From Phycisphaerales bacterium (GTDB lineage: Bacteria; Planctomycetota; Phycisphaerae; Phycisphaerales; UBA1924), in contig JAIEQQ010000721.1 in assembly GCA_019747615.1 (NCBI GenBank), forward strand, positions 1 to 7,898: DNA of 7,898 bases, read 5' to 3'. The notes beneath the pieces are model-generated. The model was not told the DNA's origin. It was given only the letters and a program-made list of their open reading frames with translations, and did not search any database. Numbering within the stretch: the stretch's first letter is position 1; each line of letters begins with the position of its first letter. Shown one piece after another: positions 1-5,324 of the stretch. The position numbers and the translations under genes were made by a program.

Positions 1-516
1 CTGATCAGCACGCTGGCGCAGAGTTCTGGTGCCGTGGCTGGCAACACGCCGACGGATCAGGCGGTGACGGTGTCGATGATCCCGGTGCCGCTGGGGATCG
101 GGATGGCCAGCGCGCTTGGGAGCGGGATGGGATCGATGAGCGGCGGGATGGGCGGCGTGGGTGGTGGTGAGGCTGGGTTGATGTCGCAGTTGCTGACGCC
201 GACGACGATCCGCACGGGTGTGCTGGCGGCGGTGATCCTGGCGGCGATGGGGATGATGCTGATGCTGGTGAAGAAGGCGAGCAAGCCGCTGGACCTGCCG
301 ACGGCGCAGGAGATCGTTGGTCTGCCGCCGGCGCTGGAGTCTCAGAGCGATCTGGTGGGCGAGGCGGACGAGGGATCGGCGGCGATGGTGGGCATCGAGC
401 TCCAGGAAGATGAGCTGAAGTACAAGAAGATGCTGGAGCAGGTGCAGGACATGGTGAAGAAGAGCCCGTCGGACTCCGCGGCGATTCTGAACCGCTGGGT
501 ACAGACCGAGCCCTGA
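1..516 (+). CDS. fliF: Flagellar MS-ring protein FliF, C-terminal fragment (5' end outside window)
   Basis: The reading frame is open from base 1 and ends at TGA 514-516, giving the last 171 residues; FliF is usually about 500-570 residues, so most of the gene lies upstream. FliF forms the inner-membrane MS ring on which rotor and export apparatus are built. Window residues 19-31 (DQAVTVSMIPVPL) look like the last strand of the periplasmic ring domain. Residues 32-62 are an unusual Gly/Met-rich linker. Residues 70-90 form the second membrane helix, followed by KK at 91-92 on the cytoplasmic side. Residues 138-168 (starting ELKYKKMLEQV, ending ILNRWV) resemble the conserved C-terminal helices that bind the FliG N-domain, which fits fliG lying 58 nt downstream. 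The GTG at 34 is not a true start, since the frame continues upstream with no break in family resemblance. Confidence 0.93.
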   Translation: MISTLAQSSGAVAGNTPTDQAVTVSMIPVPLGIGMASALGSGMGSMSGGMGGVGGGEAGLMSQLLTPTTIRTGVLAAVILAAMGMMLMLVKKASKPLDLPTAQEIVGLPPALESQSDLVGEADEGSAAMVGIELQEDELKYKKMLEQVQDMVKKSPSDSAAILNRWVQTEP

Positions 517-561
517 TGCGGGCAAAGCCGGAGCGTTGATCGGATCGGGAACATGTTTGTC

Positions 562-567
562 GAAGGG
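562..567 (+). promoter_or_regulatory. Shine-Dalgarno site of fliG
   Basis: GAAGGG lies 7 nt upstream of the ATG at 575 and supports that start. The rest of the 517-574 gap shows no clear promoter or hairpin terminator, so fliG is probably cotranscribed with fliF. Confidence 0.55.
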
Positions 568-574
568 ACACTGA

Positions 575-1615
575 ATGCCTCGGAAGCCGGGCGACAAACT
601 GCCGGACGATGTGTCGAAGCTCGATCCGCTGACGAAGGCGGCGATTCTTCTGTTGACGCTGGAGTCGACGGCGGCCGGGGAGCTGCTGAAGCAGATGACC
701 CCGGAAGCGGTCGAAGAAGTGACGCGAGAGCTGGCGGGGCTCGGTCGCGTGCCGGATGATCTGCGCAACGCGGTGATCGAGGAGTTCTACGAGCTGTCGA
801 TGGCGAATCAGTTTGCCAACGAGGGCGGGCTGGACTACGCCAAGGTGCTGCTGATGCAGAGCCTTGATCCGAAGCAGGCCGATCGGGTGCTTCAGCAGAT
901 CCAGACCCAGGTGCAGAAGACGCCGTTCAGCTTCTTGCAGAAGGCCGAGAGCGAGAACCTGCTGACGTTCATTCAGGATGAGCACCCGCAGACGATCGCG
1001 CTGATCATCTGCCATCTGCCGCATCACAAGGCGGCGGAGATCCTCGGCGGGCTGCCGATGCAGAAGCAGGTCGAGGTCATCAAGCGCGTCGCGAACATGG
1101 AGCAGACGAACCCCGAGGTCATCAAAGAGGTTGAGCGCGGCCTTGAGTCGCGGCTCTCGACGATGCTCATGCAGTCGATGGAGAAGGCCGGCGGTGTGCC
1201 GACGGTCGCGGAGATCCTGAACCTCGCTGATCGCTCGACAGAGAAAGCGATCATGGAGGGTCTGGAGAGCGACGACCCGGACCTTGTCGAGCAGATCCGC
1301 CGGCTGATGTTCGTCTTCGAGGACATCAAGATGGTCGATGACAAGGGCATCCAGACCATCATGAAGGAAGTGGACAACGACGAACTGACGCTGGCGCTCA
1401 AGACCGCCAGCGAGGAGCTGAAAGAGAAGATCTTCAGGAACATGTCCGAGCGAGCCGCGCAGTTGATCAAGGAAGACATGCAGTTCATGGGTCCGGTGCG
1501 TGTGTCGGATGTTGAGTCTGCGCAGCAGCGCGTGGTTGACATCGTCCGTCGTCTGGAAGATAGCGGCGACATCATCATCACGGGCCGCGGCGGGGATAGC
1601 GAGATGCTGGTGTGA
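575..1615 (+). CDS. fliG: Flagellar motor switch / rotor protein FliG
   Basis: A complete 346-residue protein, close to the usual 330-350. FliG sits on the cytoplasmic face of the MS ring, binds FliF through its N-domain and FliM through its middle domain, and receives torque from the stator through its C-domain. Visible signatures are the N-domain (about 14-105), the EHPQTIA motif of the middle domain (136-142), the Gly-Gly hinge (206-207) and the MFVF motif (245-248). By alignment from memory with E. coli FliG (offset 12), the charged torque-helix residues K264, R281, D289 and R297 correspond to K276, R293, D301 and R309; D288 is replaced by E300, which keeps the charge. The ATG at 575 is preceded by a good ribosome binding site. 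The 3' end abuts an inverted-repeat element that begins 8 nt after the stop codon. Identity is secure. Confidence 0.98.
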   Translation: MPRKPGDKLPDDVSKLDPLTKAAILLLTLESTAAGELLKQMTPEAVEEVTRELAGLGRVPDDLRNAVIEEFYELSMANQFANEGGLDYAKVLLMQSLDPKQADRVLQQIQTQVQKTPFSFLQKAESENLLTFIQDEHPQTIALIICHLPHHKAAEILGGLPMQKQVEVIKRVANMEQTNPEVIKEVERGLESRLSTMLMQSMEKAGGVPTVAEILNLADRSTEKAIMEGLESDDPDLVEQIRRLMFVFEDIKMVDDKGIQTIMKEVDNDELTLALKTASEELKEKIFRNMSERAAQLIKEDMQFMGPVRVSDVESAQQRVVDIVRRLEDSGDIIITGRGGDSEMLV

Positions 1616-1623
1616 TTGCGGAG

Positions 1624-1653
1624 CGGCAATCGGGAATCGGGAATCGGCAATCG
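1624..1653 (+). repeat. Left outer arm: four tandem 7-bp units
   Basis: Reading CGGCAAT, CGGGAAT, CGGGAAT, CGGCAAT and then CG, the arm is four heptamers differing only at the fourth base. It is the partner of the array at 1786-1815. Confidence 0.85.
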
Positions 1654-1759
1654 TGCTGAAGACCGAAAGTGACTGATGCAACGCGGCGAGATCTGTTTCC
1701 CGCACGCGATGTAGAAAAGCCCATTCAAAGCCAGCCAAAAGTGACATTCGGTCTTCGCA
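1654..1759. repeat. Inner inverted repeat of the element (arms 1654-1674 and 1740-1759)
   Basis: The left arm begins TGCTGAAGACCGAA; the reverse complement of the right arm begins TGCGAAGACCGAA. They match except for one bulged T and two substitutions. The arms enclose 65 nt, 1675-1739, in which I see no gene or clear promoter. Nesting inside the outer repeat makes chance pairing unlikely. Confidence 0.65.
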
Positions 1760-1785
1760 TTGCCCACCTCCCACCACGTCCGACC

Positions 1786-1815
1786 CGATTGCCGATTGCC
1801 TAATCCCGATTGCCG
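1786..1815 (-). repeat. Right outer arm: four 7-bp units in inverse orientation
   Basis: Reading CGATTGC, CGATTGC, CTAATCC, CGATTGC and then CG, the arm is four heptamers, three identical and one diverged. Its reverse complement matches the left arm at 27 of 30 positions. It ends 11 nt before the fliH start codon. Confidence 0.85.
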
Positions 1816-1826
1816 ACGCCCTCCCC

Positions 1827-2609
1827 ATGGCCCTCATCAAGAACTCCAACTCGGCACTGCTCGCTCGCGACGCGATCGTGCTTGATCTTGGCGATCTGCG
1901 TCGCCAGGCGGATCACATTCTGGAACAAGCCAGGTTGGAGGCGGCGCGGATTGTCAACGACGCCCAGCGGACGCGTCAGCGGATGATCGAGTCCGCGGCG
2001 AGTGAGGGGCGGGCCGAGGGATTGGCCGAGGGGCTGGCGCGCGGGCACGCGCAGGGTGTTCAGCAAGGCCAAGCGGCGGCGCACGCGGAGCGGCGCGAGG
2101 TGCTGAACACGCTGCAGAGCGCCTGGAGCGGCGAGCTGCGGGCGTTTGTCGAGCGGCGCGAGGCGATGCTCGACGAGGCCAAGAAGGACCTGATCGCCCT
2201 GGCGGCGATGATCGCCAGGCGGATCACGCACCGCGCAATCGAGCTGGACGCGAGCGTTGTGCGAGAGCAGATCGAGGGTGTGCTGACGATGGTCATGCGT
2301 CAGTCGAGGTTGACCGTCCGCGTCCACCCCCTTGACCGCGAGGTGACCGAGGCGGCGATGCCGGAGTTCGCGGCGACGTACAGCGCCGCGACCGATGCGC
2401 AGATCGTTGAGGATCCATCGCTCGCCCGCGGCTCGTGCGTGGTGCGTCTTGCGGATCTGGGTGAGGAGGGCGAGGCCAACGGCGCCGGAACGCTCGACGC
2501 GTCGATCGGCACGCAGCTTGACCGGATTGTCGAGGCGCTGTTGCCAGGAGGTTCGCGGTTCGCATCGACGATGGAGTCACGAGCGCATGGTGCGCCGGCA
2601 CGGCCGTGA
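1827..2609 (+). CDS. fliH: Flagellar export ATPase regulator / stator FliH
   Basis: A complete 260-residue protein of the FliH/YscL family, within the usual 220-270 range. FliH dimers bind the N-terminus of the FliI ATPase, restrain it, and help tether it to the export gate and C-ring. The N-terminal half is helical and charged. Residues 61-81 carry Gly at every fourth position (G61, 65, 69, 73, 77, 81), the tandem GxxxG ladder characteristic of FliH. Residues 100-165 form the middle helical region, and about 166-240 the FliI-binding C-domain, with VHPLD near the start and IVEDPSLARGSCVV and GTLDASIGTQLDRI near the end. About 20 extra residues follow. The N-terminal Trp pair that E. coli FliH uses to dock is not present. 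The ATG at 1827 has no purine-rich ribosome binding site (it is preceded by CGCCCTCCCC), probably because the repeat element occupies that place. Confidence 0.95.
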   Translation: MALIKNSNSALLARDAIVLDLGDLRRQADHILEQARLEAARIVNDAQRTRQRMIESAASEGRAEGLAEGLARGHAQGVQQGQAAAHAERREVLNTLQSAWSGELRAFVERREAMLDEAKKDLIALAAMIARRITHRAIELDASVVREQIEGVLTMVMRQSRLTVRVHPLDREVTEAAMPEFAATYSAATDAQIVEDPSLARGSCVVRLADLGEEGEANGAGTLDASIGTQLDRIVEALLPGGSRFASTMESRAHGAPARP

Positions 2610-2649
2610 TGATCGCGGGGCATCGAGCCCGGAGGTTCAACGGGCACGC

Positions 2650-2658
2650 AGGAACGAG
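2650..2658 (+). promoter_or_regulatory. Probable ribosome binding site deciding the fliI start
   Basis: AGGAACGAG lies 6 nt upstream of ATG 2665. This favours 2665 over the in-frame ATG at 2587, which would overlap fliH and add a 26-residue Arg-rich leader not typical of FliI. Confidence 0.5.
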
Positions 2659-2664
2659 TTGACG

Positions 2665-4053
2665 ATGACCATGTTCGCCTCGGCCATGCAGACGATCGCA
2701 AGCGTGCAGCCGGTCCGTGTGACGGGGCGGGTCGCGGCGCTTCGCGGGCTGACGGTGCTGGTGCATGATCTGCCGGTGGCGGTGGGGGCGCTGGTGGAGC
2801 TGCCGCGCTGCGCTGCGATCGGTCGAGCGGCGGCGGGTGCGAGTGCGGATCGGATGGTGGGTGAGGTGGTGGGCTTCACGGGGCGTCACACGATTGTGAT
2901 GATGCTCGGTCAATCGTCGGGCATCCGCGTGGGTGATGAGGTGGTTGCGCAGCACGCGGCTCGGACGGCGGGCGTCGGCGCGTCGCTCTTGGGGCGCGTG
3001 GTGAACGGTCTGTGCGAGCCGATCGATGGTCGCGGGGCGTTGTTGAACACGGTGCCGCGGGGGATCGAGCCGCCGCCTCGGCCGCCGATGCAGCGGAAGC
3101 GGATTCATGACCCGCTGCACACGGGGGTGCGGGCGATGGATCTGATGACCACGCTGGGGCGCGGGCAGCGGCTGGGGATCTTCGCTGGCCCGGGGGTCGG
3201 CAAGTCAACGCTGCTCTCTTCGATCGCGCGGGGGACATCGGCGGACGTTGTCGTGCTGGCACTGATTGGTGAGCGAGGTCGGGAGGTTCAGGACTTTCTT
3301 GAGGGTGTGCTGGGCGAAGCGGGGATGCGGCGATCGGTCGTCGTTGCCAGCACGAGCGATGAGTCGCCGCTGATGCGCATCCGCGCGGCGCTCGTCGCGT
3401 CCACGATCGCCGAGCACTTTCGCGATGCGGGCAAGCACGTTCTGTTGATGATGGATTCAGTGACGCGCTTCGCGCAGGCCCAGCGTCAGGTCGGCCTCTC
3501 GGTCGGCGAGCCGCCGGCGAGCAAGGGCTACACGCCCAGCGTGTTCGCGAATCTCGCGAGGTTGCTCGAACGCGCCGGCCAGTTTGAGCCCGAGCGTGGC
3601 GGCGGCCCGCAGGGATCCGTCACCGGGTTGTACACCGTGCTGGTCGAGGGCGACGACATGACCGAGCCGGTCGCCGATGCGGCGCGCGGCATTTTGGACG
3701 GGCATGTGATCTTGTCGCGAGCGCTGGCGCAGCGCGGGCACTACCCGGCGATCGATGTGCTGGACTCGATCTCGCGTGTTGCCGATGAGGTGTGCGACCC
3801 GGCGCACATCGGCGCACGGCGCACGATGGTCCGCGTGCTGGCGTCGTATCGCAAGAGCGAGGATCTGATCCAGATCGGCGCGTATGCCAAGGGGTCCGAC
3901 GGGGAGACCGATCTGGCGATTGACTACTCGCCCCGGATCAACGAGTTGTTGCGGCAGACCAGCGCCGAGGACGAGGCGTTTAGCGCCTCCAGAGAACGAA
4001 TGGTGCGGCTGGCGATGGAGATCAACGCGCGGGCTCAGGCGCCCAGGAGGTAG
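2665..4053 (+). CDS. fliI: Flagellum-specific export ATPase FliI
   Basis: Taking ATG 2665, the protein has 462 residues, close to the usual 430-460. FliI is the hexameric ATPase of the flagellar type III export apparatus, related to the F1 beta subunit; it releases chaperones and feeds substrates to the export gate at the inner membrane. The N-terminal beta domain covers about 15-100. The Walker A loop GPGVGKST is at 175-182, with Pro where flagellar homologues usually have Ser or Ala. The GERGREV motif at 202-208 carries the catalytic Glu, and Walker B is LLMMDS ending at 265 (Asp 264). Further family signatures are ASKGYTPSVFA, GSVTGLYTVLVEGDD and HVILSRALAQRGHYPAIDVLDSISR (quoted in part from about 350-375). 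The frame stays open upstream into fliH, but that part is Arg-rich shadow sequence. The stop TAG overlaps the fliJ ribosome binding site, suggesting translational coupling. Confidence 0.97.
   Translation: MTMFASAMQTIASVQPVRVTGRVAALRGLTVLVHDLPVAVGALVELPRCAAIGRAAAGASADRMVGEVVGFTGRHTIVMMLGQSSGIRVGDEVVAQHAARTAGVGASLLGRVVNGLCEPIDGRGALLNTVPRGIEPPPRPPMQRKRIHDPLHTGVRAMDLMTTLGRGQRLGIFAGPGVGKSTLLSSIARGTSADVVVLALIGERGREVQDFLEGVLGEAGMRRSVVVASTSDESPLMRIRAALVASTIAEHFRDAGKHVLLMMDSVTRFAQAQRQVGLSVGEPPASKGYTPSVFANLARLLERAGQFEPERGGGPQGSVTGLYTVLVEGDDMTEPVADAARGILDGHVILSRALAQRGHYPAIDVLDSISRVADEVCDPAHIGARRTMVRVLASYRKSEDLIQIGAYAKGSDGETDLAIDYSPRINELLRQTSAEDEAFSASRERMVRLAMEINARAQAPRR
4045..4050 (+). promoter_or_regulatory. 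Shine-Dalgarno site of fliJ, embedded in the last codons of fliI
   Basis: A perfect AGGAGG forms the last two Arg codons of fliI and lies 6 nt before the GTG at 4057. It decides the GTG start of fliJ and couples its translation to termination of fliI. Confidence 0.8.
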
Positions 4054-4056
4054 TGC

Positions 4057-4551
4057 GTGGCGAAGAAGTTCCGATTCGAGCTTGAGGTGGTGCTTCGGAT
4101 GCGCGTGCGCGCAGAGCAAGAGCGACAGAAGGAGGTTGCTCGCCTCGAAACCCAGCGGCAGCAACTGATGGATCAGGCGATCAAGATGCAGCGATCGATG
4201 GTTCTCTCGCGCGATCTGATGCGAGGGCAGCTCAGCGCTGGTTCCTCGGTGCGCATCGACGACATTCGCGCGCAGGCGAGCGGCTCGCTGCACACGATGA
4301 TCGAGCTGCAACGCGTCGCGCTCCAGGCGGCCGGGCTGCACCAGAAGCTCGCGATCGCGCGCCAGCAACTCCTGGCGGCGACTGTGCAGCGCAAGGCGGT
4401 GCAAACGCTCAAGGACAAGCAACTGGCGCGATGGAAGATGGACGCCGAGCGTCGCGAGACCGCGGAGCTGGACGATCTGGTGCTGATGCGGGCCGGGAGC
4501 GTGGGCGATGTGGAACACACGGGTTCTCGTGCGATCGCCCGAGCCAGGTGA
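4057..4551 (+). CDS. fliJ: Flagellar export chaperone / ATPase stalk protein FliJ
   Basis: A 164-residue all-helical protein, slightly longer than the usual 140-150. FliJ is the coiled-coil stalk that inserts into the FliI hexamer, contacts the FlhA gate and helps escort chaperones; it resembles the gamma subunit of F1. The N-terminus (KKFRFELEVVLRMR) matches the family opening of an aromatic/basic patch followed by a helix. Residues 112-141, with RKAVQTLKDKQ, W126 and ending in ELDDL, match the conserved C-terminal helix. The protein is rich in Gln, Arg and Glu, as expected for an antiparallel coiled coil. The start is GTG, supported by a perfect AGGAGG. Only 3 nt separate it from fliI. The last 20 or so residues have no family counterpart that I recognise. 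Confidence 0.9.
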   Translation: MAKKFRFELEVVLRMRVRAEQERQKEVARLETQRQQLMDQAIKMQRSMVLSRDLMRGQLSAGSSVRIDDIRAQASGSLHTMIELQRVALQAAGLHQKLAIARQQLLAATVQRKAVQTLKDKQLARWKMDAERRETAELDDLVLMRAGSVGDVEHTGSRAIARAR

Positions 4552-4567
4552 TCGAAACGTGCGTGAC

Positions 4568-4571
4568 GGAG
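4568..4571 (+). promoter_or_regulatory. Ribosome binding site of the motE/ylxF-like gene
   Basis: GGAG lies 7 nt before the ATG at 4579, within the 27-nt gap after fliJ, and supports that start. Confidence 0.5.
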
Positions 4572-4578
4572 CAAGCAG

Positions 4579-5316
4579 ATGAAGACGTTGTGGAACATCG
4601 TGGCGGTGCTGGCGGTGATGAACCTCGCGGCGGTGATCGCTGTCGTTCTCTGGCTGCGCTCCAGCGACCGGCTGGACTCTGATCGTGTGCAGCGCGTTCG
4701 CGAGATGTTGGCCGAGACGGTGACCGACGAGAAGGCGCGAATCGCGGCCGAGGCGATCGCGAAGGTCGAGCAATCGAAGTCGCAGAACGAGCAGGCCAAA
4801 CGCACCGGCGACTCGGTGACATCCGAGCAGGCGATCAACGCGGCGCGGGACAAGGGCGAGGCGGAGCTTGCCAGCGTGATGCGGATCCGCGAGGAGTCGC
4901 GACAGCTTCAGGCGGCGTTGCAGAAACAGCAGGCCGAACTCGAAAAGGACAGGGCCGAGGTCGCCGAGATCCGCAAGAAGCTTGACGCCAAGCAGGCCGA
5001 GATCAACAACACCGGCGGCGACAAGCAGTTCAAGCAGGCGCTCTCTGCGCTGGAAGCGCAGAAACCTGCTGCCGCCAAGCAGATCTTGCAGGTCCTGCTC
5101 GCCGAGGGCAAGCGTACCGAGACGCTGGACTATCTCGCGGCGATGGAAGAGGGCGTGCGTGCCAAGATTCTCGGCGAGTTCGTCAAGGGCAATGACAGCG
5201 TGGCAGCAGAGTTGCTAGAGGGCTTGAGGACGCGCGGCATCACCGCGCCACCACCCCCCGCGGGTGCCGGCAATGTGCCGGGCACGCCCGCAACGCCTCG
5301 ACCACCACGCCAGTAG
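4579..5316 (+). CDS. MotE/YlxF-like flagellar protein (membrane anchor, coiled coil, MgtE-N-like domain)
   Basis: A 245-residue protein with an N-terminal membrane helix (about 6-26), a charged helical region (33-95), a strong heptad-rich coiled coil (about 96-142), a compact helical domain (149-220) and a Pro-rich tail (223-245). The helical domain has the pattern of the MgtE intracellular N-domain: short paired helices with AALEAQKPAAAKQIL-like and GNDSVAAELLEGL segments. This architecture, placed between fliJ and fliK, matches YlxF of Bacillus, and more loosely MotE of rhizobia and FlbB of spirochaetes, which act at the stator or motor periphery. A motor-associated scaffold or chaperone is therefore the best inference. 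Topology is ambiguous, with Lys2 before the helix and Arg27/Arg31 after it. Family assignment rests on architecture and position rather than a diagnostic motif. Confidence 0.72.
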   Translation: MKTLWNIVAVLAVMNLAAVIAVVLWLRSSDRLDSDRVQRVREMLAETVTDEKARIAAEAIAKVEQSKSQNEQAKRTGDSVTSEQAINAARDKGEAELASVMRIREESRQLQAALQKQQAELEKDRAEVAEIRKKLDAKQAEINNTGGDKQFKQALSALEAQKPAAAKQILQVLLAEGKRTETLDYLAAMEEGVRAKILGEFVKGNDSVAAELLEGLRTRGITAPPPPAGAGNVPGTPATPRPPRQ

Positions 5317-5324
5317 CGATCGCC

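Larger units (their letters stand above)
1624..1815. repeat. 192-bp imperfect inverted-repeat element filling the fliG-fliH gap (MITE/REP-like candidate)
   Basis: The outer arms 1624-1653 and 1786-1815 are reverse complements at 27 of 30 positions. An inner pair, 1654-1674 and 1740-1759, pairs again with two mismatches and one bulged base; its core is GAAGACCGAA. An extra 26 nt (1760-1785, pyrimidine-rich) sits only in the right arm, and 65 nt (1675-1739) form the centre, which looks less GC-rich than the flanking genes. The element starts 8 nt after the fliG stop and ends 11 nt before the fliH ATG, so it occupies essentially the whole gap. No transposase or target-site duplication is evident and no run of T follows it, so a rho-independent terminator is unlikely. 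In RNA it would form a long interrupted hairpin. A miniature inverted-repeat element or intergenic repeat family is my inference; copy number cannot be judged from one window. Confidence 0.75.

Noticed and set aside
34..36. GTG as a start of a separate 160-residue gene
   Set aside because: The frame is open to base 1 and the sequence is the FliF C-terminus, so this is an internal Val codon.
1786..1800. A GCCGAT string resembling a flagellar sigma-28 -10 element
   Set aside because: It belongs to the heptamer repeat, the match is partial, and no TAAA-like -35 element lies at the right distance.
1699..1815. A minus-strand peptide read from the repeat element (MGNAKTECHFW... type)
   Set aside because: No known family, no ribosome binding site, and the tail simply translates the heptamers; probably not a gene.
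1616..1826. Rho-independent terminator after fliG
   Set aside because: The inverted repeat is long and interrupted, with a 65-nt central loop, and no T-run follows either arm; fliH onward would need a new promoter, and none is evident.
5..1849. A 614-residue open frame on the minus strand across fliF, fliG and the repeat
   Set aside because: It is antisense to clearly conserved fliF and fliG codons, is His/Arg/Leu-rich as expected from GC-biased shadows, and its opening merely reads through the heptamer repeats.
2395..2664. Long N-terminal extension of fliI starting inside fliH
   Set aside because: The extra residues are Arg-rich shadow of fliH with no FliI similarity; ATG 2665 has a ribosome binding site and gives a normal length.
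3457..4773. A 438-residue minus-strand open frame across fliI and fliJ
   Set aside because: Shadow of conserved sense genes; His/Arg/Leu-rich composition and no recognisable motif.
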